Assembly (NCBI GenBank): GCA_963678445.1
Contig: OY782877.1
Span: forward strand, 620,001 to 684,000
DNA: 64,000 bases
Direction of reading: 5' to 3'
From: G963678445 sp963678445
Lineage (GTDB): Bacteria; Hydrogenedentota; Hydrogenedentia; Hydrogenedentales; G963678445
Within the stretch, counting starts at the first letter, position 1; the number at the start of each line of letters is the position of its first letter. The position numbers and the translations under genes were made by a program. Below the pieces are notes generated by a model. It worked only from the letters and a program-made list of their open reading frames with translations. It ran no database searches and was not told where the DNA came from. Below are positions 42,714-51,391 of the stretch, piece after piece.

Positions 42714-43622
42714 ATGACGAAACCTGCACGAACATTCTTGTGTGCACTTATCCTGGCAAGCATGCTCTGCCTCGCGAGCAACGCCGAAACCGAAGCGTCA
42801 GGTAGTTTCACGCTGTGTAACGGTTCGAAAGTACATTACACCACATCCGGAAAAGGGGAACCGGCTGTCGTTTTCATCCACGGATGGAGTTGCAATGAAA
42901 CATTCTGGCGCTTTCAACGTGCCTCCCTCGCTGCACTCCCCATGAAAATGATCTATATGGACCTGCCTGGGCATGGCAAAAGTGAACAACCCCAAACGGC
43001 ATATACGCACGACCTTTTTGCCGACGCCGTATTGGCTGTGTTGGATGACACCAACGCCTCCAAAGCCGTTCTGGTGGGGCACAGTATGGGGTTTTCGGTA
43101 GCACTCCGCTTTGCTCGCAAGTATCCTTCCCGTTGTGCCGGGTTGTGTAGCGTAGACGGCGTATACTTCCGCCTGCCCAAAGAAGAAGAAGCGCGTGCCC
43201 AATGGCATGCCGGAATGAACGCATTCGTGGCTGGCTTCAAAGGCGAAAACCGAGATGCACATATGGAGCAGTTTCTGGCCCCCTTGTTCATAGCGCAAAC
43301 GCCTGCCCCGTTACGTGCAGAAATCGAAGACGTCATGAAGAGCACCCCACCTCACGTGGCCAATAGTGCAATGGAAGGGCTCTTCGATGAAATCTTATGG
43401 GTGGAAACGCCGCTCAAAATCCCATTTTTGGCCATATATGCCCATAACTCGGATTTGCCTGACGACCACGAGGCCTATTTAAAGCTGGTATTTCCCCAGG
43501 TGGAAAGCCATCTATGGCCCAACGTCGGACATTTCCTGATGATGGAACGCCCCGAGCCTTTCAACACGCTGTTAAGCGGTTTTCTGATGAAACACTTTGG
43601 AAACCAGAAGGTTACACCATGA
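42714..43622 (+). CDS. secreted alpha/beta hydrolase
   Basis: A 302-residue exported hydrolase with a signal peptide (residues 1-25). The alpha/beta-hydrolase landmarks are the oxyanion motif HGWS (56-59), the nucleophile elbow GHSMG (Ser124), an acid near Asp246 or Asp249 (HNSDLPDD) and catalytic His272 in GHFLMME. An esterase or lactonase type activity is likely; the substrate is unknown. ATG at 42714 follows TAAGGAAAG; the open frame upstream to 42450 is the family A repeat and is not coding. Its 3' end overlaps the convergent gene by 11 bp. Confidence 0.85.
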   Translation: MTKPARTFLCALILASMLCLASNAETEASGSFTLCNGSKVHYTTSGKGEPAVVFIHGWSCNETFWRFQRASLAALPMKMIYMDLPGHGKSEQPQTAYTHDLFADAVLAVLDDTNASKAVLVGHSMGFSVALRFARKYPSRCAGLCSVDGVYFRLPKEEEARAQWHAGMNAFVAGFKGENRDAHMEQFLAPLFIAQTPAPLRAEIEDVMKSTPPHVANSAMEGLFDEILWVETPLKIPFLAIYAHNSDLPDDHEAYLKLVFPQVESHLWPNVGHFLMMERPEPFNTLLSGFLMKHFGNQKVTP

Positions 43623-44394
43623 CATGCACCGGCATACCACGGCTTAACTCATACTCCTGCGCCGCATTTCCATTGCGCACGGCAATTTCCAGGCGTTCCG
43701 TGCTCCCAATCAATGCAAACAGCGCGTGCAACGGCATGTCGGCATACGTGGTCGCAAAATACGAAATCTGTAATGCGCCAATATGAATTTGGCATTGAGA
43801 AGCGGCGTCCAAATCGCTACGCCTGATATTCGTGATGCAATTGCCAAAATGGTCGACATGGATGATTTCACCCTGGATATGATTACCCTCAATAACGGGC
43901 AGGGAAACGGATAACGTCTCCAGTTTGGGAAGCACAGGTCCAATATCAGACAGGGCGGCGCCCTCAGCCAACATCGCAGCGGCAGGTGCGAAAACATCCC
44001 GTCCATGAAAGGTCGTGCTCACCGTGGCAGCACGATCGGCCGGCATCTCGATAATACGGGCTTCCTGCAACGGCAACTCCTGCAACAGCAAGGTCAGCAC
44101 TCCATTATCCGGACACACGACCGTATGCCCCCCGACACGCGCAACAATAGGATGGCGGCTGGTGCCCACCCCCGGGTCCACCACAACAAGATGTATCGTA
44201 TCTTCGGGGTAATAGGGGATCACCGCACTAAGAAAAAGCGCCGCCTCACACACATCCTGCGGCGCAATACTATGGCTCAAATCAACAATACGCGCTGTGG
44301 AACACTGCCTGAGAAGCACCCCTTTTACTGCCGCTACATACGAATCGCGTAATCCAAAATCCGTGGTCAGCGTAATAATTGGTTGCTTCAGCAT
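43612..44394 (-). CDS. SAM hydroxide adenosyltransferase (DUF62)
   Basis: Cleaves S-adenosylmethionine with water/hydroxide to adenosine and methionine, as known for the DUF62 family related to fluorinase and chlorinase. The 260-residue protein has the N-terminal ITLTTDFGLRDSYVAAVKG (Asp12 binds the ribose in homologues), the middle VVVDPGVGTSRHPI, VCPDNGVLTLLL and a C-terminal barrel with DHFGNCITNI. ATG at 44394 follows AAAGGAG. It lies 14 bp after the FHA-GGDEF gene and is probably co-transcribed. Confidence 0.9.
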   Translation of the reverse strand: MLKQPIITLTTDFGLRDSYVAAVKGVLLRQCSTARIVDLSHSIAPQDVCEAALFLSAVIPYYPEDTIHLVVVDPGVGTSRHPIVARVGGHTVVCPDNGVLTLLLQELPLQEARIIEMPADRAATVSTTFHGRDVFAPAAAMLAEGAALSDIGPVLPKLETLSVSLPVIEGNHIQGEIIHVDHFGNCITNIRRSDLDAASQCQIHIGALQISYFATTYADMPLHALFALIGSTERLEIAVRNGNAAQEYELSRGMPVHVMV

Positions 44395-44408
44395 CGTCCA
44401 GAACTCCT

Positions 44409-45347
44409 TTATTCTATGTCCGGAAAAGAACAGACCCGATTACGTCCCGCCAGCTTCGCCGCATACAACGCCTTATCTGCAGCAGCGATCAGCGCATCCA
44501 AGGTTTCACCATGCTGAGGCCACTGCGCCACCCCCTGACTGATCGTCACCCCAAACGAATGTCCGTTATACGTCAACACGCGCGCTTCAATAGTCGTACG
44601 TAATAACTCTAATAATGCATACACTTGCGGCAGCGCCGTATCCGGAAACAACAAAATACTTTCATCCCCCCCATACAAGCCCGCAAAATCCTGCTTACGC
44701 AAACACTGGCGAATCATCCCCCCCATTTCACACACCGTCATACGTCCCGCCAAGTGCCCATACGTATCATTCACCCCCTTCAAGCCATCCAGATCCGTCA
44801 TCGCCAGACAAAAAGGCTGCTTCTCCGTACTGCTACGCAACACAAACTCGGCCCGGTTCCGAAACGCTTCCATCGTTAACAGCCCCGTGAGCTGATCGTA
44901 ATGAATGAGACGATGCACACGCTGATGAAAGGCCGACTCCACACTGTCACGCAGCACAAACTTGAGCAACACCTCCCCCATACGGATATGGTCCCCCTGA
45001 TGTAAACACGCCCGCGTAATACGTTGATTATTCACACAAGTGCCATTGCTGCTATTCAAATCCTGGATGTAATAACACCCTTCCCCATCATGCTCCTCAT
45101 ACAAAATCTCCGCATGATGACGCGATACAGACGCCGCGCCAATACACGTTTGTGCATCCGGCGAACGCCCCAGCCGATGCGGAAAAACATGCATCTCTAT
45201 TTCATGCCCAATTTCCCACCCAGAAAGCACCACCAAACTCGCCCCCTCCCCCAAAGCAGGAAAAAGCGGCTCCTCCTCCTTAGCCATCAAGGTGTCATCC
45301 GCATCCGGTAATTTCAGATTATGATCTGTAGTTTCATCACGCAACAC
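44409..45347 (-). CDS. FHA-GGDEF protein with degenerate GGDES active site
   Basis: A cytoplasmic signalling protein with an FHA domain (LGRSPDAQTCIGAASVSRHHAEI, then DLNSSNGTCVNNQRI, the phosphothreonine-binding residues) followed by a diguanylate cyclase domain. The active-site loop reads GGDES instead of GGDEF, and the later GHxxGD motif is GHLAGR, while the inhibitory RxxD site (RKQD) lies at the normal distance. Activity is therefore uncertain; it may be a c-di-GMP sensor or a weak cyclase. The start is uncertain: GTG at 45347 (after GAGAGG) is used, but a TTG at 45473 or an ATG at 45287 are alternatives. Confidence 0.8.
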   Translation of the reverse strand: MLRDETTDHNLKLPDADDTLMAKEEEPLFPALGEGASLVVLSGWEIGHEIEMHVFPHRLGRSPDAQTCIGAASVSRHHAEILYEEHDGEGCYYIQDLNSSNGTCVNNQRITRACLHQGDHIRMGEVLLKFVLRDSVESAFHQRVHRLIHYDQLTGLLTMEAFRNRAEFVLRSSTEKQPFCLAMTDLDGLKGVNDTYGHLAGRMTVCEMGGMIRQCLRKQDFAGLYGGDESILLFPDTALPQVYALLELLRTTIEARVLTYNGHSFGVTISQGVAQWPQHGETLDALIAAADKALYAAKLAGRNRVCSFPDIE

Positions 45348-45723
45348 CCGCCCAAACCTCTCCCGATAAATCCGCACAAAACAAGCAAAGGAGCCGGGCC
45401 GTAGCCCCAAAGCGCCCCTGTCAATTCCGGGCACAACAAAATCACACTGTCCATGATAGCGCCCTGGCAGCAAGACCGCAAAATGACAACGCTACGATTG
45501 TATCATAACAAGTCGACAAGATAGACGCCATCACCAAGAAAGGCTTGGATCTTTCCACAAGAAACGGTAACATATAGGAAAAATCATAGCAGATAAAAGA
45601 ACAGCCAGCTCTATACGCCACGCTCCCTCCCCCAAAAAAACGCGGGAATTATAACCAAAAGTGGCGCTGGCTACTCTGGAGCATAGAATCCGAAAAAAAC
45701 AACCGATAAGGATTTTTTTTACA

Positions 45724-47001
45724 ATGACCGACCTATCGAGACGTTCCTTCCTGAAAACCACCGCCTTAGCCACGGCAGCCGGCCTAGCCGCACCTGCCGC
45801 ACTGGGCGCCAATGAACGCATCCGCGTCGCCATACTGGGCTGTCGCAACCGCGGCCACCAGGTCGCTGAAGAAATGACCCGTAACCGCGCCTTTGAAATC
45901 GCTACCCTTTGTGACTGCGACACCGCCATGATCGACATCGCCACCAAAGAATTAGGCTCCCGAATTCGCAGAAAGCCAAAGCACGAAACAGACTTCCGTA
46001 AGGTCTTGGAAGATAAAGACATCGACGCCGTCGTCATCGCCGCCCCCGACCACTGGCACGCCTACATGCAACACCTGACCTTAGAAGCAGGAAAACACGT
46101 CTACGTCGAAAAACCCGCCTCCTTCAACATCGCCGAAAGCGTGTCCATGATCAACAAGGCCAAAGCACACCCCAAACAGGCCGTCATCGTCGGCACGCAA
46201 CAACGCAGCGGCCAACACTTCAAAGATGCCAAAGCCTTTATCGACGAAGGCAACCTGGGCAAAATCGGCTTCTGCCGCACCTGGATCACTAATAACCGCG
46301 AGGCGTTGCCTATTATCCCCGATTCCAAACCACCCGCCTCGCTCGACTACGAAATGTGGGTCGGGCCCGCTCCCTACCAACCTTACAACAAATATGGTTG
46401 CCACTACTGGTGGCACTTCCAGAAAAACTACGGCACCGGCGAAATGGGCAACTGGGGCGCACACTGGCTCGACATTGCACGCTGGTATCTCGACGTCGAC
46501 CTACCCATTGCAGTTTCGGGACAAGGCCAAAAAGTGGTCGACGATGCCAAACAGACCCCCGATACCCAAACCGTCATCTACGAATTCCCTTCGGTAACGC
46601 TGCTTTGGGAACAACGTATCTGGACGGATTACAATATCAATAATTCCGGAAGCGGTATTGAATTGGCGGGCGAGAAAGGCACGCTGGTCGTCACGCGAAG
46701 CGGCTGGACCTTCTTCCCGAAAGGGGAAAAGCCACAACGCCACGAAAAAAGCAACCTCATACGTCCCCATGTGCAGAACTTCGCCGACGTTATCCACGGC
46801 AAAGCCGCTTGTAACGCCCCTATGGAAGAAGGCGCCAAATCGGCCACCATGTGTCACCTGGGCAACCTCGTAGCACAGCTCAACCGACGTCTCGAATTCA
46901 ACGCGGCCACTCAGGACTTCGTAAACGATCCTGAAGCGAGCGCCTTGCGCAAGCGTGAATACCGTACCCCCTGGACCACGCTCACCCAAATCGAAGGCTA
47001 A
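45724..47001 (+). CDS. Tat-exported Gfo/Idh/MocA oxidoreductase
   Basis: A 425-residue NAD(P)-dependent oxidoreductase with a twin-arginine signal (LSRRSFLKTTALATAAGLAAPAALGA). The Rossmann region reads RIRVAILGCRNRGHQVAEEM, followed by VVIAAPDHWHAYMQ and the signature HVYVEKPASFNIAE. The C-terminal domain carries YGCHYWWHFQKNYGTGEMGNWGAHWLDIARWYL, typical of the PVC-type exported branch with a tightly bound cofactor. Paralogous to the gene at 36655. ATG at 45724 follows AAGGA at a long spacing; the 21 codons upstream are unlikely to be translated. Followed by three family A copies, the last forming a terminator. Confidence 0.9.
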   Translation: MTDLSRRSFLKTTALATAAGLAAPAALGANERIRVAILGCRNRGHQVAEEMTRNRAFEIATLCDCDTAMIDIATKELGSRIRRKPKHETDFRKVLEDKDIDAVVIAAPDHWHAYMQHLTLEAGKHVYVEKPASFNIAESVSMINKAKAHPKQAVIVGTQQRSGQHFKDAKAFIDEGNLGKIGFCRTWITNNREALPIIPDSKPPASLDYEMWVGPAPYQPYNKYGCHYWWHFQKNYGTGEMGNWGAHWLDIARWYLDVDLPIAVSGQGQKVVDDAKQTPDTQTVIYEFPSVTLLWEQRIWTDYNINNSGSGIELAGEKGTLVVTRSGWTFFPKGEKPQRHEKSNLIRPHVQNFADVIHGKAACNAPMEEGAKSATMCHLGNLVAQLNRRLEFNAATQDFVNDPEASALRKREYRTPWTTLTQIEG

Positions 47002-47002
47002 A

Positions 47003-47100
47003 GGTGGCCAGGGCCACACCCAAGAGGTATGGTCCTTGCTGTCCCTACCCGAAACGGGTTTTGCGTTTTACAGGACAGCTTCTCAGATTTGAATCGCTAA
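47003..47100 (+). repeat. family A repeat, copy A6
   Basis: Hairpin 1 is GTGGC (47004-47008), loop CAGG, GCCAC (47013-47017). Hairpin 2 is weaker, GGTA (47026-47029) with TACC (47046-47049). The tail contains CTTCTCAGATTTGAATCGCTAA. First of three tandem copies. Confidence 0.75.
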
Positions 47101-47174
47101 AAGTAGCCAGGGCCACACCCAGGAGGTATGGCCAGTACAACCGTTTTTATGACAGTTTCAGATTTGAGTTATTA
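47101..47174 (+). repeat. family A repeat, copy A7
   Basis: Hairpin 1 GTAGCC/GGCCAC has one A-C mismatch. ACACCCAGGAGGTATGG then leads quickly into a shortened tail (CCGTTTTTATGACA, TTTCAGATTTGAG). Hairpin 2 is lost by internal deletion. Confidence 0.65.
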
Positions 47175-47220
47175 AAAGTGGCCAGCGTCGTCTCTAGTAA
47201 CGACGCTGGCCACTTTTTTT
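47175..47220 (+). terminator. strong terminator built on family A copy A8
   Basis: The third tandem unit begins AAAGTGGCCAGCG like the others. It forms a 17-bp perfect stem, AAAGTGGCCAGCGTCGT (47175-47191) with its complement at 47200-47216, followed by a T run. It ends the oxidoreductase transcript. Confidence 0.85.
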
Positions 47221-47300
47221 ATGCCCGTATATTTCTATTCTCTTCAGTCCATGGATAAACCGTCCACCCTCGTCCCCCTACGCACTTCGATACACACGCG

Positions 47301-48800
47301 CTAGCTGTGTTTCCAGAAGGAAGGCAGGAAGAGCACGCATATACTAATAAGCTCGAGACGGCCCATGGCCATGCAGAAACTGAGGAAAAGCTTTCCAATG
47401 GCGGGAATAGCATGGAAGTTTTCTATCGCACCAACGAACTCCAGGCCGGGACCAATGTTGTTCAGTGTGGCGGCCACAGAGGTGACTGCGCTCTGAAAGG
47501 GAAGCCCTAACAGGGACATGAAAACGGAACCTATGGCGAAAATGGTGAGGTAAAGCGCAAAGAAGGTAAGGATGCTGCGTTGGATGTCCTCCTCGACGAT
47601 TTGGCCGTTGATGCGGATGAGCCGTACCGTTTTAGGCCGGAAAGTACTCTGGAGGTGGTGGTGCGCCATCTTGAGTAGCAGGATAATACGAACAACTTTT
47701 ATGCCGCCCCCTGTGGAACCTGCACAGCCACCGATAAACATGAGCAGCACGAGTAGTGCACGGGAGAAAAACGGCCAGATTTCAAAGTTATCGGTACCGT
47801 AACCCGTGGTGGTGGTAATGGAGACCACCTGAAAGGCCGCCACTCGCAAGGCATGCGGCAGGGTATAGTGGGGCGCATGCAGTCCGGGCGTGTCGTCCTG
47901 AATGGGCAGGGATGCAACCCCCTGCACGCCGATCAGGTTGAAGGTGATCAGCAGGGTTGCAACGGCGAGTATGCCGATGTAAACACGCCATTCGGTGTTT
48001 TTGAACAACGCGGTCCAGCTCCCTTGGAGCATCGCGAAAAAGAGGGCGAAGTTGGTGCCGGCCAGAACCATGAAGAAAATGATAATACCGTCGATAGCAA
48101 CGCTGTCAAACGCCGCGACACTGGCGCCCCGGGGAGAAAAGCCACCGGTAGCCAAAGTGCCGAAAGTGTGGCAGAGGGCATCGTAAAAACTCATGCCTGC
48201 AAACATGAGCAGCAGGGTCTGAATGACCGTAAGCCCGAAGTAAATCTTGTAGAGAATCGACGCCGTATCTTTGATACGCGGACTAAGCCCACGGGGATCG
48301 GGGCCCGGCGATTCGGATTTAAAAAGCTGCTTTCCCCCTGCACCAAGGTAGGGAAGCACTGCGATAAACAGCACGATGATACCCATGCCACCAAGCCAGT
48401 GGGTGAACGAACGCCAGAAAAGCAGGCTTTTGTCGGCGGCTTCAATATCAACGAGAACGGTTGACCCCGTCGTGGTAAAACCGGACATCGATTCAAAATA
48501 CGCGTCGATGGGCCCAAGCAATCCCCCAAAAACAAAGGGAAGCGCACCAATGCCAGCAGTGAGTAACCAGCCCAAGCCTACCAGAGCCAACGCCTCACGT
48601 TGGTAAAGCTGATTCGGGGCGCGGCGTCCTAACAGCGAAAGCAGCACACCAAAAACGCATGCAAGCACAATCGCTTCGAAAAAGGCAGCCAGGGCATGCC
48701 ATTCATGAAAATAGGCCGCCCACCCTGCAGAAGGTAGCATGAGCAACGCAATCGCAATGGTAAAATGACCCAGGTATTTGGAAACAAGTTTAAAGTTCAT
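47301..48800 (-). CDS. trkH: Trk potassium uptake channel TrkH
   Basis: Potassium-conducting inner-membrane subunit of the Trk system. The 499-residue protein has the repeated M1-P-M2 units of the TrkH/KtrB fold, with P-loop segments such as SMSGFTTTGSTVL, TFGTLATGGFSPRGAS, VSITTTTGYGTDNFEIW and SVAATLNNIGPGLEFVG; each carries the selectivity glycine. It lies 7 bp downstream of trkA, so the channel and its regulator are made together. Confidence 0.94.
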   Translation of the reverse strand: MNFKLVSKYLGHFTIAIALLMLPSAGWAAYFHEWHALAAFFEAIVLACVFGVLLSLLGRRAPNQLYQREALALVGLGWLLTAGIGALPFVFGGLLGPIDAYFESMSGFTTTGSTVLVDIEAADKSLLFWRSFTHWLGGMGIIVLFIAVLPYLGAGGKQLFKSESPGPDPRGLSPRIKDTASILYKIYFGLTVIQTLLLMFAGMSFYDALCHTFGTLATGGFSPRGASVAAFDSVAIDGIIIFFMVLAGTNFALFFAMLQGSWTALFKNTEWRVYIGILAVATLLITFNLIGVQGVASLPIQDDTPGLHAPHYTLPHALRVAAFQVVSITTTTGYGTDNFEIWPFFSRALLVLLMFIGGCAGSTGGGIKVVRIILLLKMAHHHLQSTFRPKTVRLIRINGQIVEEDIQRSILTFFALYLTIFAIGSVFMSLLGLPFQSAVTSVAATLNNIGPGLEFVGAIENFHAIPAIGKLFLSFCMAMGRLELISICVLFLPSFWKHS

Positions 48801-48807
48801 AAGCCCT

Positions 48808-50154
48808 TTATTTTCTTTGGAATAATTTACGCGCGGCGTCTACAGATTCAGAAGAGGCGATAAGGATCACAGAGTCCCCCGCATGAATTTCATCATCGCC
48901 ACTGGGAACAATAACGGAATCACCGCGTAAAATCGTGGCAATGAGTGCGCCACGGGGAAATTTAGAACGATAGTCGCGGATTTGTTTACCCAGAATAGGC
49001 GAACCGTCGCCAATCTCAAACTCAATCACTTCCACCTGCCCTTCCCCGAGAATAGCAAGCGAAGTCGCCTTGTCCTGATGCACCAACCGTAAAATCCGAT
49101 TGGCCATACACGCCCGCGGCGTGATAGCGAGGTCTACGCCAAGACGTTCGACAAGCGGGGCAAAATCAGGTTGCTTTACAATGGCGACCACCGTGTTTAC
49201 CCCCACCTCCTTGGCCAACACCCCCGCCATAATATTCCGTTCATCATCCCCCGTAGCGGCCACGAGCACATCGAAATCATTGATATGTTCCTGCTCCAAC
49301 GCGGTGCGCGACGTGGCATCGCGACAGACAATTTTGGCCTTTTCCAGACGCGCAGCCAAGGTATTGCAGCGTTCTTCACGCCGCTCAAAGAGCTTGACCG
49401 TGCGCACCTTGCCCTCCAGGGCCTGCGCCAGACGGACACCGACAGTACTGCCGCCAACGATAGCGACCCGGCGCGCCTTCTGATCATTGTAGTGGAAAAG
49501 TTGTTGCACCGGCGCCAGGTTTTCCTTCAAACCAACGAGGGTAATATGGTCACCCACCTTTACAACCGTGTCGCCATGGGGGATAAAACTCTTCCCGCGA
49601 CGATTGATGACGCCGAGGAGCACCCCTGAACCAGGATCGATGACGTCTTTCAGCGTTTTCCCGTCAACCGTCGGCGTCTCACTCACCTGAATCTGACGCA
49701 ACTGCACCCGCCCCCGTCCAAAATTCTCCATAGCGAGCACACCCGGCTGCTGTATGTACTGCGCAATCTGCAGTGCCGCCAACGAATCAGGGGTCATGAT
49801 GTAATCAACACCAAGAATAGACTCATACAGAACGTTGGATTCGATATACGTCGCATTATCGACGCGTGCAATAACCCGTTTCGCCCCCAACCCCTTCGCG
49901 GTAGCAGCCGCAATGAGATTCTTCTCGTCATTCCCCATCGAAGCGACAAAAAGGTCCGCCTTGTCCACATTCAGAGACTGCAAGAACATGACCGAGGTGG
50001 CGTCCCCGACCGCCGTACTGACATCGAGGGCATAATCAATCCGTTCACGTTCCTCAGGATCAGCCTCAATGACGCTCACATCCTGCTTATCCGCACAAAG
50101 TAAACGAGCGAGGTGGGTACCTACCCGTCCGGCGCCCGCAATAAATATATTCAT
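48808..50154 (-). CDS. trkA: Trk system NAD-binding regulator TrkA
   Basis: Cytoplasmic RCK protein that gates TrkH in response to nucleotides. The 448-residue product has two tandem RCK units, each a Rossmann domain (MNIFIAGAGRVGTHLARLL and RRVAIVGGSTVGVRLAQALEG) followed by a TrkA-C domain (LRQIQVSETPTVDGKTLKD; VIEFEIGDGSPILGKQIRD). Two-unit TrkA of this length is the standard Gram-negative form. First gene of the trkAH pair. Confidence 0.94.
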   Translation of the reverse strand: MNIFIAGAGRVGTHLARLLCADKQDVSVIEADPEERERIDYALDVSTAVGDATSVMFLQSLNVDKADLFVASMGNDEKNLIAAATAKGLGAKRVIARVDNATYIESNVLYESILGVDYIMTPDSLAALQIAQYIQQPGVLAMENFGRGRVQLRQIQVSETPTVDGKTLKDVIDPGSGVLLGVINRRGKSFIPHGDTVVKVGDHITLVGLKENLAPVQQLFHYNDQKARRVAIVGGSTVGVRLAQALEGKVRTVKLFERREERCNTLAARLEKAKIVCRDATSRTALEQEHINDFDVLVAATGDDERNIMAGVLAKEVGVNTVVAIVKQPDFAPLVERLGVDLAITPRACMANRILRLVHQDKATSLAILGEGQVEVIEFEIGDGSPILGKQIRDYRSKFPRGALIATILRGDSVIVPSGDDEIHAGDSVILIASSESVDAARKLFQRK

Positions 50155-50334
50155 AATAGACCAACCTCCTGTGGTCTTCCCACAGTCATTCCAGATTCAC
50201 TGTCTCAAAACGGAGCATTCGGGGATCTTCCTATAAATTCCGCTACAGAGTCAAGGGGCAGGTCCGTGAACGACACCGCGACATGCTACAATAGCCCGAC
50301 GATGCAAGGTAGCAGCCGGTAAGGAATTCTGGAT

Positions 50335-50877
50335 ATGGCCATTAAATACAAGCGGGAAGGCGGGGTGCGCATCGCGCGTGAAACGCGATATACGCCTTAT
50401 AAAAGCTTGTTTTCCCGTATGATGCCCGATCCCAAACGCCGCCTGCTGATGATATATTCCGCCTGTGCTTTCTTCGGTATTTTGGCGCTGATGGCAGGTA
50501 GGATTCAGCAGATTTCGGAGGTTGCCCTCTTCCATGAACAGCCGTTGACAAAGGGAATGGGCCAGATTGTAGACAAAGCCACACAAGCGCCAGGGGAAGC
50601 GGAGACAGGCCATTGGATACACATTGCAGCGCCTCTGCTAGAAGGTGGAGCGCTGCAGGATTGGATGCAAGTGGATGAAACGGTGTGGAACACGCTGGAG
50701 GTAGGCGACTGGGTGGGTATCCTGTTTCAGCTAAGCAAAAACGGAAAGCGTATCCGCATACAAGAATGCGGATTGGTTGCGTTGCCGCCTCCGATCCCAG
50801 TACACTCTGCGCAGAGTGGGGAAAGAACGCCAGTAGAAGGGGCTAAGGGAGAAAGCGGTGTCGTTGAGTCCGAATGA
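50335..50877 (+). CDS. single-pass membrane protein, unknown
   Basis: A 180-residue protein with a basic N-terminus (KYKREGGVRIARETRYTPYKS), one membrane helix (about 38-55, LLMIYSACAFFGILALMAG) and an extracytoplasmic domain of mixed composition with WIHIAAPLLEGGALQDWMQVDETVWNTLEVGDWVGI. No family recognised. TAAGGA lies upstream of the ATG. First of four same-strand genes that overlap or nearly touch (50335-54701), so it is probably an operon. Confidence 0.6.
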   Translation: MAIKYKREGGVRIARETRYTPYKSLFSRMMPDPKRRLLMIYSACAFFGILALMAGRIQQISEVALFHEQPLTKGMGQIVDKATQAPGEAETGHWIHIAAPLLEGGALQDWMQVDETVWNTLEVGDWVGILFQLSKNGKRIRIQECGLVALPPPIPVHSAQSGERTPVEGAKGESGVVESE

Positions 50878-51349
50878 AATGCGGGGAATTTATGAAGACA
50901 CAGTCATCATAAAGAAACCCACCTTTGGCATTGTGAGTGGCTACCATGAGCTGCCCTATATCTGTGTAGGACGTTCCTCTACCCTGGAAGGTCGGGCGCT
51001 CTGCGTACGCGGCAAGGTAGAGGTTTCACCGCGTTTTGTCGTGCGCCCAGCCCAGTATGCCCCCCGCTACGAGGAAGTGTTTGGCGAAGAAAACGTCGAC
51101 GTTGCCCTGGTGGGACGCGTGTTTGGCTTTATGGGCTTCCCGCGCCACCAGGTAGAATGCGCATCGGAAGACCTGGAGATTCAACAGGTGGAGGGTACGC
51201 TGGACGAGGTCATTTCGAGGTGTCTGGATGACTTGGCGCGTCGGGAAGACATCACCACCGGCGTGGTGATGACGCCGGATAGCCAATACTATCCTATTTC
51301 GATCGAACGTTTCATTGCCAGCGTACTGGAAGACGAATTCGCAATGTAA
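50858..51349 (+). CDS. conserved-looking cytoplasmic protein, unknown
   Basis: A 163-residue soluble protein without signal or membrane segments. It looks like a compact mixed alpha/beta domain (KPTFGIVSGYHELPYICVG; VEVSPRFVVRPAQYAPRYEEVFGEENVDVALVG). GTG at 50858 has AGGGAG at good spacing and overlaps the previous stop by 20 bp; an ATG at 50879 is the alternative. Family not recognised. Its position suggests a role tied to the membrane protein upstream. Confidence 0.6.
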   Translation: MSLSPNEMRGIYEDTVIIKKPTFGIVSGYHELPYICVGRSSTLEGRALCVRGKVEVSPRFVVRPAQYAPRYEEVFGEENVDVALVGRVFGFMGFPRHQVECASEDLEIQQVEGTLDEVISRCLDDLARREDITTGVVMTPDSQYYPISIERFIASVLEDEFAM

Positions 51350-51391
51350 CGGGCGTCGAAACTGAAAAGGAGAGGCATCAGGGGAGCACAG

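Noticed and set aside
47175..47220. Transposon end
   Set aside because: The 17-bp stem resembles a long inverted repeat, but it is a hairpin with a T run directly after a gene, and it starts like a family A unit; terminator fits better.
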